Below, piece by piece: positions 8,291 to 16,425 of a stretch of 64,000 nt of DNA. Position numbers and translations under genes: made by a program. The stretch spans positions 62,001-126,000 of the forward strand of contig DASXVJ010000003.1 of NCBI GenBank assembly GCA_036504335.1. The letters are read 5' to 3'. Source of the stretch: Fen-183 sp036504335. GTDB lineage: Bacteria; Acidobacteriota; Thermoanaerobaculia; UBA5066. Numbering within the stretch: position 1 is the first letter of the stretch; every line of letters starts with the position of its first letter. Below the pieces are notes generated by a model. The model had not been told where the DNA came from and ran no database searches. It saw nothing but the letters and a program-made list of their open reading frames with translations.

Positions 8291-8886
8291 GCCGTCCCCT
8301 TCGGCACGGTCATTCGAGAGGATCGAACGGCGTTCGACACGTCGGCCGCGACGGTCTCGACGGCGCGGTCGCCGTCGATCGTGACGAGGATGCCGGCTTT
8401 CGCGTAGAGGTCGGCCAGGGGAGCCGTCTTCTCGCGGTAGACGCGGAGACGCTCCGCGATCGTCTCCTTCGTGTCGTCGGCGCGGCCCTCGAGGACCGCC
8501 CGTTTCAGGAGCCGGTCGACGAGCGTCGCGTCCGCGACGTCGATGAAGAGGACGACGTCCACGCGGCCGCCCGCGTCCTTCAGGAGCGCGTCGAGCGACT
8601 GGGCCTGCGCGACCGTGCGGGGATACCCGTCGAAGATCGCTCCGCTGGCGGCGTCCTTCTCGGCGAGCCGCTCCTTCAGCATCTTCGTGACGAGGTCGTC
8701 GGGCACGAGCGCGCCGGACTCCATGATCGGCCTGGCGATGGCGCCGAGCGGCGTCCCCTTGGCCACGTGGCTCCTCAGGAGGTCTCCCGTCGAAACCTGG
8801 GGAATGCCCAGAGACGCCGCGAGACGCGACGCCTGGGTCCCCTTGCCCGAGCCGGGAGGTCCGAAGAACACGATGGCGGACGGCAT
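8287..8886 (-). CDS. adk: Adenylate kinase, short-LID form
   Basis: Adk interconverts ATP + AMP and 2 ADP. The open frame extends far upstream through secY, but the true start is ATG at 8886: the product (199 residues) then begins MPSAIVFFGPPGSGKGTQAS with the P-loop. STGDLLR and FDGYPRTVAQAQ are the AMP-binding and core motifs. The LID region is short (KRAVLEGRADDTKETI), so it lacks the long, often zinc-binding lid. It is two bases from secY. Confidence 0.95.
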   Translation of the reverse strand: MPSAIVFFGPPGSGKGTQASRLAASLGIPQVSTGDLLRSHVAKGTPLGAIARPIMESGALVPDDLVTKMLKERLAEKDAASGAIFDGYPRTVAQAQSLDALLKDAGGRVDVVLFIDVADATLVDRLLKRAVLEGRADDTKETIAERLRVYREKTAPLADLYAKAGILVTIDGDRAVETVAADVSNAVRSSRMTVPKGTA

Positions 8887-8888
8887 GC

Positions 8889-10295
8889 TCAACCCCTGCG
8901 GCCCCGGATGCGGCCCTTCTTCAGGAAGCCGTCGTAGTTCCGCATGACGAGCTGCGATTCGATCTGCTGGACGGTGTCCATCGCGACGCCCACGACGATG
9001 AGGAGCGACGTCCCGCCGAAGAAGAACGAGACGCCCAGTCCCTGCGTCACGAAGTTCGGCAGGTGCGCGTCGAGCCAGGGGCCGATGCCCGGGATGCTCT
9101 GGACGCGGAAGCCCATCGTGAGGAACTCGGGAATCAGCGCGACGACGACGAGGTAGACCGCTCCGATGAGCGTGATGCGCGTGAGGACGGAGTCGATGTA
9201 GTCCGACGTGGCCTTGCCGGGACGGATGCCCGGAATGAAGCCGCCGTACTTGCGCATGTTCTCGGCGGTGTCGTTCGGATTGAAGATGATCGAGATGTAG
9301 AAGTAGCAGAAGAAGATGATCCCCGCCGCGTAGAAGAGGTTGTAGAGCGGCTGCCCGTTGGCGAGCTGCTCGGCGATCTTCTTCATGAAGTCGCTCTTGA
9401 AGGCGGAGGCGATGTACTGCGGGAACTGCAGGATCGAGATGGCGAAGATGATCGGGATGACGCCGCCCGTGTTCACGCGGAGCGGGAGGTACGTGTTCTG
9501 CCCGCCGAAGACCTTGCGGCCCACGACGCGCTTGGCGTACTGGACCGGGATGCGCCGCTGCGCGCGTTCCACGAAGACGATGGCCGCGACGACCGCCGCC
9601 ATGAAAATCACCAGGAAGATCGCCGTGAAGAGGCTCATCGAGCCGCGGCGGATCTGGTCGACCGAGTTCAGAACGGCCGTCGGAAGGTTCGCGACGATGC
9701 CGGCGAAGATGATGAGCGAGATGCCGTTGCCGACGCCGCGCTCCGTGATCTGCTCGCCGAGCCACATGACGAACGCCGTGCCCGTCGTGAGCGTCAGGAT
9801 CGCCATCAGGATGAAACCGAGCTTGCCGGCTTCCGACCCGGGGTCGCGCACCGCGAGGTAGCGGCCGCTCGGCGTCGTCTGGCTCCACAGCCACAGCGAG
9901 ATGCCCGCGCCCTGGACGACCGAGAGGACGACCGTGCCGTAGCGCGTGTACTGGGTGATCTTCCGGCGGCCCATCTCCCCTTCCTTCGAGAGCTTCTCGA
10001 GGTAGGGCCAGACGACCGTGAGGAGCTGCAGGATGATCGACGCCGTGATGTACGGCGCGATGCCCATCGCGAACACGGAGAGCCGGCGCAGCGCGCCGCC
10101 CGAGAACACGTCGAGGAAGCCGAGGATGCCTCCCGAGCTCGCCTTGAAGAACTCCTCGAGCGCCGTCGGGTCGAGACCCGGCGTCGGGATGTGCGAACCG
10201 ATCCGGTAGATCGCGAGGAGGCCGAACGTAAAGAGGACGCGCTTCCTCAGGTCCGGGATCGCGAAGATGTTGCGGAACGACTCGAAGATCTTCAT
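8889..10295 (-). CDS. secY: Preprotein translocase subunit SecY
   Basis: SecY is the protein-conducting channel of the inner membrane. The 468-residue sequence shows about ten hydrophobic segments, the N-terminal FGLLAIYRIGSHIPTPG region, the plug-adjacent FSGGALRRLSVFAMGIAPYI and the cytosolic-loop YAKRVVGRKVFGGQ. Its ATG overlaps the rplO stop by one base (TAATG). SecE is encoded in the separate cluster at 39.3 kb. Confidence 0.98.
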   Translation of the reverse strand: MKIFESFRNIFAIPDLRKRVLFTFGLLAIYRIGSHIPTPGLDPTALEEFFKASSGGILGFLDVFSGGALRRLSVFAMGIAPYITASIILQLLTVVWPYLEKLSKEGEMGRRKITQYTRYGTVVLSVVQGAGISLWLWSQTTPSGRYLAVRDPGSEAGKLGFILMAILTLTTGTAFVMWLGEQITERGVGNGISLIIFAGIVANLPTAVLNSVDQIRRGSMSLFTAIFLVIFMAAVVAAIVFVERAQRRIPVQYAKRVVGRKVFGGQNTYLPLRVNTGGVIPIIFAISILQFPQYIASAFKSDFMKKIAEQLANGQPLYNLFYAAGIIFFCYFYISIIFNPNDTAENMRKYGGFIPGIRPGKATSDYIDSVLTRITLIGAVYLVVVALIPEFLTMGFRVQSIPGIGPWLDAHLPNFVTQGLGVSFFFGGTSLLIVVGVAMDTVQQIESQLVMRNYDGFLKKGRIRGRRG

Positions 10296-10747
10296 TACGA
10301 CGCGAGGACCTCGCAGCGTCCGCCGGCGGCCTCGATCTTCTTCTTGGCGCCGTCGGTGAACTTGTGAGCCGTCACGACGAGGCTCTTCTTGATCTCGCCC
10401 GTTCCGAGAACCTTGATGCCGCCCCGGCGCTTGACCGCTCCCGACTTGCGGAGCAGCTCGACGGTGACGTTCTCACCGGCCGCGAAGAGGCGCTCGAGCG
10501 ACTCGACGCTCACCGTCGCCCATTCCTTGCGGAAGATGTTCGTGAAGCCGCGCTTCGGCATGCGGCGGTGGAGCGGCATCTGGCCGCCCTCGTGGCCGCG
10601 GAGATGCGAGTAGCCCGCGCGGGAATTCTGGCCCTTGTGGCCCTTCCCCGACGTCTTGCCGAGGCCCGAGCCCGGGCCGCGGCCCACGCGCTTCTTGCTC
10701 GTGGTCGCGCCCTTGCGAGGTCCGAGGTTGTGCAGTCCGTGAGACAT
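10295..10747 (-). CDS. rplO: 50S ribosomal protein L15
   Basis: L15 is a late-assembly large-subunit protein. Its 150 residues include the Gly-rich N-terminal part (GRGPGSGLGKTSGKGHKGQ) and MPLHRRMPKRGFTN, both diagnostic. The stop overlaps the secY start. It follows rpmD at a nine-base gap. Confidence 0.98.
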   Translation of the reverse strand: MSHGLHNLGPRKGATTSKKRVGRGPGSGLGKTSGKGHKGQNSRAGYSHLRGHEGGQMPLHRRMPKRGFTNIFRKEWATVSVESLERLFAAGENVTVELLRKSGAVKRRGGIKVLGTGEIKKSLVVTAHKFTDGAKKKIEAAGGRCEVLAS

Positions 10748-10756
10748 GGCGTTCCT

Positions 10757-10963
10757 TTACGCTCCCTCGACGATTTCGACGAGGTGGCGGACCTTGTGAA
10801 TCTGGCCGCGGACGGCCGGGGTGTCCGGACGGACGACTTCCTGCCGGATGCGGCGGAGGCCGAGACCGAACAGAGTCTGCTTCTGGTCGACGGGCGCGCA
10901 GATGCCTGACTTCACCTGGCGGATGCGGATCGTCGCGCTCTTCTCGCTTTTCTTCGCGGTCAT
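10757..10963 (-). CDS. rpmD: 50S ribosomal protein L30
   Basis: A 68-residue L30 with the conserved IRQVKSGICAPVDQKQTL and LGLRRIRQEVVRPDTP segments. The lysine-rich N-terminus is about eight residues longer than in E. coli. The start ATG shares a base with the rpsE stop (TAATG), the same coupling seen at rplO-secY. Confidence 0.97.
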   Translation of the reverse strand: MTAKKSEKSATIRIRQVKSGICAPVDQKQTLFGLGLRRIRQEVVRPDTPAVRGQIHKVRHLVEIVEGA

Positions 10964-11604
10964 TAGACCTTCTCCGTGGCTTCCGTGGCCGGGGCCGCCG
11001 TGGCGGGCTCGGCCTGCTTCGCCTCGCCGTTGCCGAGGCCGCGGGCCTTCGCGATCGTCTCCTCGAGCTGGAGGTGCAGGAGGGCGTCGAACGTGGCCTT
11101 CACGACGTTGTGGGGGTTCGTCGTCCCGAGCGACTTCGTGAGGATGTTCTGGACTCCGGCGGACTCGAGCACCGCGCGGACCGCTCCGCCCGCGATGACG
11201 CCGGTTCCATCGGAGGCCGGCTTGAGCATGACGCGGCCGGCGCCGTAGTGGCCGATGATCGGGTGCGGGATCGTCTTGCCCTTGAGCGGAACCCTGATCA
11301 TCTTCTTCTTGGCCATCTCGATCCCCTTCTTGATGGCCATGGGGACTTCCTTCGCCTTGCCGGCGCCGTAGCCGACGCGGCCGTGTCCGTCGCCGACGAC
11401 GACGAGCGCGGAGAAGGAGAAGTTCTTGCCGCCCTTGACGACTTTCGTCACGCGGTTGATGTGAACGACGTGGTCGATGAGGTCGGCGCCCGCGCGGCCC
11501 TCACCGAGAGCGCCGGCCGGACGGGGAGGAGGGCCGCCGGGGCCGGAGCGGCCGCCGGGGCGGTTTCCACGCGGGGGACGGTTGACGGGGGCGTTGCTGC
11601 TCAA
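10963..11604 (-). CDS. rpsE: 30S ribosomal protein S5 with extended termini
   Basis: S5 contributes to decoding accuracy and mRNA unwinding at the entry tunnel. The 213-residue protein has an N-terminal Pro/Gly/Arg extension of about 40 residues (NRPPRGNRPGG) and a C-terminal Ala/Glu/Thr tail. The central domain is typical: KGGKNFSFSALVVVGD, IPHPIIGHYGAGRVML and GGAVRAVLESAGV. It overlaps rplR upstream (ATGA) and rpmD downstream. Confidence 0.97.
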   Translation of the reverse strand: MSSNAPVNRPPRGNRPGGRSGPGGPPPRPAGALGEGRAGADLIDHVVHINRVTKVVKGGKNFSFSALVVVGDGHGRVGYGAGKAKEVPMAIKKGIEMAKKKMIRVPLKGKTIPHPIIGHYGAGRVMLKPASDGTGVIAGGAVRAVLESAGVQNILTKSLGTTNPHNVVKATFDALLHLQLEETIAKARGLGNGEAKQAEPATAAPATEATEKV

Positions 11605-11969
11605 AACTTCAACCCCTTCTCGCGAGCGGCTTCCGCGAGCGCTTTCACGTTGCCGTGGTAGAGGTGGCCGCCACGGTCGAAGACGACCGCGGAAATGCCC
11701 TTCGCCTGGGCGCGCTCGGCAATGAGCGTGCCCACCTTGACGGCGGCGTTCTTGTTGGCGGCGCTCTTGGCCTTGCCGCGGACGCCCTCCTCGCGGGAGG
11801 TTGCGTGCGCGAGCGTCTTGCCGGCGGCGTCGTCGATGATCTGGACGGAGATCCAGCGGAGGGTCTTGCTGACGGCGAGGCGAGGCCGTTCGGCCGTCCC
11901 CTTCACCTTCGTGCGGATGCGCGCGTGGATGCGCGTCCGCGCCTCGACCCGGGCCTGTGCCTTCTGCAT
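11601..11969 (-). CDS. rplR: 50S ribosomal protein L18
   Basis: L18 binds 5S rRNA together with L5. The 122-residue sequence contains RLAVSKTLRWISVQIIDDAA and FDRGGHLYHGNVKALAEAAR, both conserved. It lies ten bases after rplF, and its last codons overlap the rpsE start. Confidence 0.97.
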   Translation of the reverse strand: MQKAQARVEARTRIHARIRTKVKGTAERPRLAVSKTLRWISVQIIDDAAGKTLAHATSREEGVRGKAKSAANKNAAVKVGTLIAERAQAKGISAVVFDRGGHLYHGNVKALAEAAREKGLKF

Positions 11970-11979
11970 GGTCAGTTCC

Positions 11980-12537
11980 TCACTTGCCGGTGGCCTTGCC
12001 GGCCTTCTTCTTGAGGACCTCGCCCACGAAGCGGAAGCCCTTGAGCTTGTACGGGTCCGGCGGACGGATCCCGCGGATCTCGGTCGCCGTCTGGCCGACC
12101 TTCTGCTTGTCGACGCCCGTCACGACGATGTGCGTGACGTCCTTGGCCTTCGCGTCCGGCGCGACGTTCACCGTGACGCCCTCGGGCATCGGGAACGTCA
12201 CCTGGTGCGAGAAGCCGACGTTGAAAACGACGTTCTTCCCCTTGACCTCGGCCTTGAAGCCGATGCCCACGAGGTCGACCTCGCGCTTGAAGCCCTCGGT
12301 CACGCCGAGAACCGCGTTCTGGACGAGAGCGCGGTTCAGGCCATGGAGCGCCTTGTCGCGTTTCTCCTCGCCGCTGCGCACGAGGACGAGAGTCCCGTCC
12401 TTCTTCTCGACGGCGATCCCCGCGAGGATCGGCGCCGTCATGGAGCCCTTCGGCCCCTTCACGGTCACGGCCGACGGGCCGACCTGGATGTCGACGCCCT
12501 TGGGCACGGTCACCGGCTTTTTTCCGACTCGAGACAT
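11980..12537 (-). CDS. rplF: 50S ribosomal protein L6
   Basis: L6 lies near the sarcin-ricin loop at the factor-binding site. The 185-residue protein starts MSRVGKKPVTVPKGVDIQV and shows both L6 repeats, including GIRPPDPYKLKGFRF, the usual C-terminal signature with Tyr-Lys-Gly. Its position between rpsH and rplR is the standard spc order. Confidence 0.98.
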   Translation of the reverse strand: MSRVGKKPVTVPKGVDIQVGPSAVTVKGPKGSMTAPILAGIAVEKKDGTLVLVRSGEEKRDKALHGLNRALVQNAVLGVTEGFKREVDLVGIGFKAEVKGKNVVFNVGFSHQVTFPMPEGVTVNVAPDAKAKDVTHIVVTGVDKQKVGQTATEIRGIRPPDPYKLKGFRFVGEVLKKKAGKATGK

Positions 12538-12544
12538 GGCTTCC

Positions 12545-12943
12545 TCACCACACCGTGCAGACGACCTCGCCGCCGACGCCGCGCTTTTTCGCGTCGTTGC
12601 CGGAGAGGAGGCCCTGCGAAGTGGAAACGATGGCGACGCCGAGTCCGCCGAGGACCTCGGGAAGCTCGTCCTTGCCCTTGTAGAGACGGCGGCCCGGCTT
12701 GCTGGACCGCGCGAGGCCGTGGATGACCGGGTTGCCCGTTTCGTCGTACTTGAGGTACAGACGGAGAAGGCTCCCTCCGCGGTCGTCCATGACCTTGAAG
12801 TTCTTGATGTACCCCTCGTCCTTGAGGATGCGGGCGAGCTCCACCTTGAAGCGCGACGACGGGACGTCGGCCTTCTCGTGGCGCGCGGAGATCGCGTTCC
12901 TCAGGCGGGTCAGGAGGTCGGAGACGGGATCCGTGACGTTCAT
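12545..12943 (-). CDS. rpsH: 30S ribosomal protein S8
   Basis: S8 is a primary 16S rRNA binder, and in E. coli it represses the spc operon. The 132 residues begin MNVTDPVSDLLTRLRNAISA and end GGEVVCTVW, both conserved. A possible S8 target near rplE was not resolved by eye. Confidence 0.98.
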   Translation of the reverse strand: MNVTDPVSDLLTRLRNAISARHEKADVPSSRFKVELARILKDEGYIKNFKVMDDRGGSLLRLYLKYDETGNPVIHGLARSSKPGRRLYKGKDELPEVLGGLGVAIVSTSQGLLSGNDAKKRGVGGEVVCTVW

Positions 12944-12956
12944 CTCGCCTTCCTCC

Positions 12957-13142
12957 TTACCACGACGCCTTCGTCACGCCCGGGATGTAGCCCGCGAGCG
13001 CGAGATTGCGGAAACAGATGCGGCACATGCCGAACTTGCGGAGGAAAGCCCGCGGACGCCCGCAGCGCGCGCAACGGTTGCGCTTGCGGATCGCGTACTT
13101 CAGCTTCGAGTTCGCCTTGATGATCGCGGCGCGACGAGCCAT
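12957..13142 (-). CDS. rpsN: 30S ribosomal protein S14, zinc-binding (type Z)
   Basis: A 61-residue S14 with the four-cysteine site CARCGRPRAFLRKFGMCRIC, so this is the zinc form. An open frame continues upstream through rplE, but MARRAAIIKANSKLKYAIRK at 13142 is the family's start. It sits between rplE and rpsH as usual. Confidence 0.96.
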   Translation of the reverse strand: MARRAAIIKANSKLKYAIRKRNRCARCGRPRAFLRKFGMCRICFRNLALAGYIPGVTKASW

Positions 13143-13159
13143 TTCGGTCGCTCCTTGGC

Positions 13160-13702
13160 CTATCGCCCGAACGGCATGCCGAGTTCCCGAAGGAGAACCC
13201 GGGCCCGGTCGTCCGAGCCTGCCGTTGTGACGATGGTGACGTTGAGTCCCTTGGATTTGTCGATCTTGGTGGGGTCGATTTCGGGGAAGATCACGTGGTC
13301 CTTCACGCCGAGGGTGTAGTTCCCGCGGCCGTCGAAGGCGCGCGTCGGCACGCCGCGGAAGTCGCGGACGCGCGGCAGAGCCACGTTCATGAGACGGTCG
13401 AGAAACTCGTACATGCGCTCCCCGCGCAGGGTGACGCGGCAGCCGATCGGCATGCCGGCGCGCAGCTTGAACGTCGCGATGGACTTCTTCGCCTTCGTCA
13501 CGACGGCCCGCTGGCCGGCGATTTTCGTGAGCTCTTCGGCGGCGGCGTCGACGAGCTTGGCGTTGGTGATCGCCTCGCCGATGCCCATGTTGAGGACGAC
13601 CTTCTCCACCTTCGGGACCGCCATCGGGTTCTCGATGCCGAATTCCTTCTTGAGGACGGGGACGACCTCTTTCTTGTACTTGTCGGAAAGTCGCGCGGTC
13701 AT
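13160..13702 (-). CDS. rplE: 50S ribosomal protein L5
   Basis: L5 binds 5S rRNA and contacts P-site tRNA. The 180-residue protein has VEKVVLNMGIGEAITN, TLRGERMYEFLDRLMNVALP and YTLGVKDHVIFPEID. Only three bases separate it from rplX. Confidence 0.98.
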   Translation of the reverse strand: MTARLSDKYKKEVVPVLKKEFGIENPMAVPKVEKVVLNMGIGEAITNAKLVDAAAEELTKIAGQRAVVTKAKKSIATFKLRAGMPIGCRVTLRGERMYEFLDRLMNVALPRVRDFRGVPTRAFDGRGNYTLGVKDHVIFPEIDPTKIDKSKGLNVTIVTTAGSDDRARVLLRELGMPFGR

Positions 13703-13705
13703 GGC

Positions 13706-14071
13706 TTACTCCCCCGCCGCCCGGAGCGTGCCGATCGTGGCGCCGCTCTTCTTGGCGTAACGGACCCACTCGGCGCCCTCCTTGCGGATGCCGACGCGCG
13801 TCGGCTTGCCGCCCTCGGGGTCGACGAGCATGAGGTTCGAGATGGCGATCGGAGCCTCGCGCTCGAGGATGCCGCCCTTGATGTTCTTCTGGGGGTTCGC
13901 CCGCGTCGCGCGCTTGATCTTGTTCACGCCCTCGACGATGGCCCGGCCCTTATCCGGGATGACCCGCAGGACCTTGCCCTGCGCGCCCCGGTCCTTGCCG
14001 GTGAGGACGACGACGGTGTCGTCCTTGCGGATGCGGCGCTTGCCGCCGTACGTCGGCTGTTTCTTCTTCAT
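13706..14071 (-). CDS. rplX: 50S ribosomal protein L24
   Basis: L24 is an assembly-initiating large-subunit protein. The KOW motif is visible at the start (RIRKDDTVVVLTGKDRGAQG), followed by GRAIVEGVNKIKRATRANPQ. Length is 121 residues. It starts two bases from the rplN stop. Confidence 0.97.
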   Translation of the reverse strand: MKKKQPTYGGKRRIRKDDTVVVLTGKDRGAQGKVLRVIPDKGRAIVEGVNKIKRATRANPQKNIKGGILEREAPIAISNLMLVDPEGGKPTRVGIRKEGAEWVRYAKKSGATIGTLRAAGE

Positions 14072-14073
14072 GG

Positions 14074-14448
14074 TCAGATGACTTCCGGAGCCAGCGAGAT
14101 GATCTTCATGAACTTCTTCTCGCGGAGCTCGCGCGCGACCGGCCCGAACACGCGGGTGCCGATCGGCTCTTTTTCGTTGTTGACGAGGACGGCCGCATTC
14201 GTGTCGAACTTGATGTAGCTGCCGTCCCGGCGGCGGTGCTCGCGCACCGTGCGGACGATGACGGCCTTGACGACCTTCCCCTTCTTCACGGCGTCCGGCG
14301 CGTCCGGGTTCGACTCCCGGACGGAGCAGGTGATGACGTCCCCGATGCGGCCGTAGTCGCCGGTCGAGCCTCCCTGGACCTTGATGCAGGCCAGGCGGCG
14401 CGCGCCGGAGTTGTCGGCGACCTCGAGGATCGTGCCCATCTGGATCAC
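14074..14448 (-). CDS. rplN: 50S ribosomal protein L14
   Basis: L14 forms an inter-subunit bridge. The frame is open farther upstream, but GTG at 14448 gives the standard N-terminus (V/M)IQMGTILEVADNSGARRL and 124 residues. It overlaps the rpsQ stop by four bases (GTGA). The C-terminus REKKFMKIISLAPEVI is typical. Confidence 0.96.
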   Translation of the reverse strand: MIQMGTILEVADNSGARRLACIKVQGGSTGDYGRIGDVITCSVRESNPDAPDAVKKGKVVKAVIVRTVREHRRRDGSYIKFDTNAAVLVNNEKEPIGTRVFGPVARELREKKFMKIISLAPEVI

Positions 14449-14822
14449 GACGCCCTCCCTTCGGGCGCGGGGCCCCTCTTGACCGTCTTGGCGGTCGAGC
14501 TGCCCGGGACCTCGGCCGTGTCGGCGACCTCGCCGTGGCCCTTCGTGACGATCGCGATGACGCGCCACCGCTTCTTCGCGGAAAGCGGGCGCGTCTCCTC
14601 GATCTGGACCGTGTCGCCCGGCTGGGACTTCAGCACGCGGTCGTCCGCCAGAAAGCGCTCGGAACGCTTCATGTAGCGGCCGTACCGTTCGTGCTTGACG
14701 AGGCGGGACACCTCGACGACGACGGTCTTCTCCATCTTGTTCGAGACGACGGTTCCGGTCTTGCGCGAGCGCCGGGCGGGCGCGGCGTTGGCCGGAGAGC
14801 CGGGGGTCGGGGTGGTGCTCAT
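14445..14822 (-). CDS. rpsQ: 30S ribosomal protein S17 with extended termini
   Basis: S17 is a primary 16S rRNA binder with an OB fold. The core (about residues 20-95) has KTGTVVSNKMEKTVVVEVSR and LKSQPGDTVQIEETRPLSAK. About 15-20 extra residues sit at each end, Pro/Ala/Arg-rich, so the product is 125 residues rather than ~85. An earlier alternative start is excluded by the gap to rpmC. Confidence 0.96.
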   Translation of the reverse strand: MSTTPTPGSPANAAPARRSRKTGTVVSNKMEKTVVVEVSRLVKHERYGRYMKRSERFLADDRVLKSQPGDTVQIEETRPLSAKKRWRVIAIVTKGHGEVADTAEVPGSSTAKTVKRGPAPEGRAS

Positions 14823-14849
14823 GGAATTACTCTCTGCTTCCTGCTCGGA

Positions 14850-15326
14850 CTACTTCTTCTTGCTTTTCTTGGGAGCGGGCTTGGCCTTCGCCGGAGCCGC
14901 CTTCTTGCCGGACGCGCCGGAAGAAGAAGATTTCTTAGAAGGTGCATGGGGCTTGGCGCCGGCGGCCTTCTTGCCCGTGGACTTCGCGGCAGCCGCGCGC
15001 TTCTTGGCGCCCTTGCCCGACGCGACGGCATGAGCCTTGGGCTTCGCCGCCGCCCCGCTCTTCTCACTCGAAGAAATCTTCTCTCCGGCTCCCTCGGTGT
15101 GCGCCGGCGCGACTTCGTGCGCCGCGGCCGCCGCCACTTCGGCCGCGCCCATGTGCTGCGCGGTCTTGAGGCGGGCGATGTCCTTGCGGAGCTGCTTGAT
15201 CTTCATCGGGTTCTCGAGCTGGCCCGTCGCCTTCTGGAGGCGCAGCGTGAAGAGGGACTGCGTCCACTCCTTCACCTTCGCGGCCTTCTCGTCGGGGGAC
15301 CAGTCGAGCATCGCCTGGATCTTCAT
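14850..15326 (-). CDS. rpmC: 50S ribosomal protein L29 with an ~85-residue tail containing repeat copies
   Basis: L29 sits at the exit tunnel and helps dock the signal recognition particle and trigger factor. The normal domain is residues 1-~70 (MKIQAMLDWSPDEKAAKVKE ... PMKIKQLRKDIARLKT). The rest of the 158 residues is Ala/Lys/Ser low complexity ending KPAPKKSKKK; bacterial L29 is usually 60-75 residues. Two inverted copies of the dispersed GATTTCTT motif lie inside the tail and encode EKISSSEK (about residue 82) and PSKKSSSSG (about residue 130). The tail looks partly built from the repeat. Confidence 0.93.
   Translation of the reverse strand: MKIQAMLDWSPDEKAAKVKEWTQSLFTLRLQKATGQLENPMKIKQLRKDIARLKTAQHMGAAEVAAAAAHEVAPAHTEGAGEKISSSEKSGAAAKPKAHAVASGKGAKKRAAAAKSTGKKAAGAKPHAPSKKSSSSGASGKKAAPAKAKPAPKKSKKK
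14926..14944 (+). repeat. Copy 2 of the dispersed GATTTCTT motif
   Basis: GAAGATTTCTTAGAAGGTG lies inside the rpmC tail. It faces copy 3 at 15065-15083 as an inverted pair spanning 158 bp. Confidence 0.55.
15065..15083 (-). repeat. Copy 3 of the dispersed GATTTCTT motif
   Basis: CACTCGAAGAAATCTTCTC lies inside the rpmC tail in the opposite orientation to copy 2. The reading frame passes through both copies without a stop. Confidence 0.55.
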
Positions 15327-15328
15327 GC

Positions 15329-15754
15329 TCACCTCACCGCCGCAAGGAAGGTGCGGGAGACGAAGCGGGTCGCGATCCCGATCTTGTCCGCCGCGAGCTT
15401 GAACGCCTCGCGCGCGGTCTTCTCGTCCACGCCTTCCATCTCGAACAGGATCCGGGCCGGCTTGACGACGCACACCCAGCCCTCGGGCGCGCCCTTGCCC
15501 TTGCCCATTCGGGTTTCGAGCGGCTTCTTCGTGATCGGCTTGTCGGGGAACACGCGGATCCACAGCTTCCCGCCGCGCTTGACGTGGCGCTGGACCGCGA
15601 CGCGGCCCGCCTCGATCTGGCGCGCGGTGAGCCAGCCGGGCTCGAGCGCCTGCAGCCCGTACTCCCCGAAGGAGAGCTCGGACCCGCGGAGCGCCGTGCC
15701 GCGCATGCGGCCGCGCTGCTGTTTGCGGTACTTGACCTTGGACGGCATCAACAT
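15329..15754 (-). CDS. rplP: 50S ribosomal protein L16
   Basis: L16 organises the A-site and peptidyl-transferase region. The 141-residue sequence starts MLMPSKVKYRKQQRGRMRG and includes ARQIEAGRVAVQRHVKRGGK and VFPDKPITKKPLETRMGKGK. Two bases separate it from rpmC. Confidence 0.98.
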   Translation of the reverse strand: MLMPSKVKYRKQQRGRMRGTALRGSELSFGEYGLQALEPGWLTARQIEAGRVAVQRHVKRGGKLWIRVFPDKPITKKPLETRMGKGKGAPEGWVCVVKPARILFEMEGVDEKTAREAFKLAADKIGIATRFVSRTFLAAVR

Positions 15755-15766
15755 CGGCGTTCTTCC

Positions 15767-16414
15767 TTACGCAACCTTCCGGCGGCTCTTCGCGCGGTGA
15801 AGGTCGCCCTTGTAGATCCAGCACTTGACGCCGATCTTTCCGTACGTCGTCCGCGCCTCGGCGAACCCGTAGTCGATGTCGGCCTTGAGGGTGTGGAGCG
15901 GGAGGCGGCCCTCCTGGTACCACTCGGAGCGCGCGATCTCGGCGCCGTTGAGGCGGCCGCCGCAGCGGATCTTGATTCCCTGCGCGCCGAAGCGGAAGGC
16001 GGACTCCATGCCCTTCTTCATCGCCCGTCGGAACGCGACGCGGCGCTCGAGCTGCATCGCGATGGACTCGGCGACGAGCTGCGCGTCCGTCTCGGGGCGC
16101 TGGATCTCGATGATGTTCACGTGGATGTCCTTGCCGAGCCGCTGCTGCAGCCGGTCGCGGAGCTGGTCCACGGACGCGCCCTTCTTCCCGATGATGACGC
16201 CGGGACGGGCGGTCATGATGTTGATCTTGAGCTTGTTCCCGCGCTCGATCTCCACCTCGGACACCGCGGCGTTCGCGAGGTCGCGCTTGAGCTCCTCACG
16301 GAGCTTGATGTCGTCGTGGAGAAACTTGAGGTAGTCCTTCTCGGCGTACCAGCGCGAGTGCCAGGTCCGGTTGTAGCCGATGCGGAAACCGTAGGGGTGG
16401 ACTTTCTGACCCAT
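15767..16414 (-). CDS. rpsC: 30S ribosomal protein S3
   Basis: S3 forms part of the mRNA entry tunnel. The frame is open upstream, but MGQKVHPYGFRIGYNRTWHS at 16414 is the conserved start, giving 215 residues. The KH domain motif VIIGKKGASVDQLRDRL is near residue 65. The order is rplV-rpsC-rplP as normal. Confidence 0.97.
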   Translation of the reverse strand: MGQKVHPYGFRIGYNRTWHSRWYAEKDYLKFLHDDIKLREELKRDLANAAVSEVEIERGNKLKINIMTARPGVIIGKKGASVDQLRDRLQQRLGKDIHVNIIEIQRPETDAQLVAESIAMQLERRVAFRRAMKKGMESAFRFGAQGIKIRCGGRLNGAEIARSEWYQEGRLPLHTLKADIDYGFAEARTTYGKIGVKCWIYKGDLHRAKSRRKVA

Positions 16415-16425
16415 CGTTGACTCCG

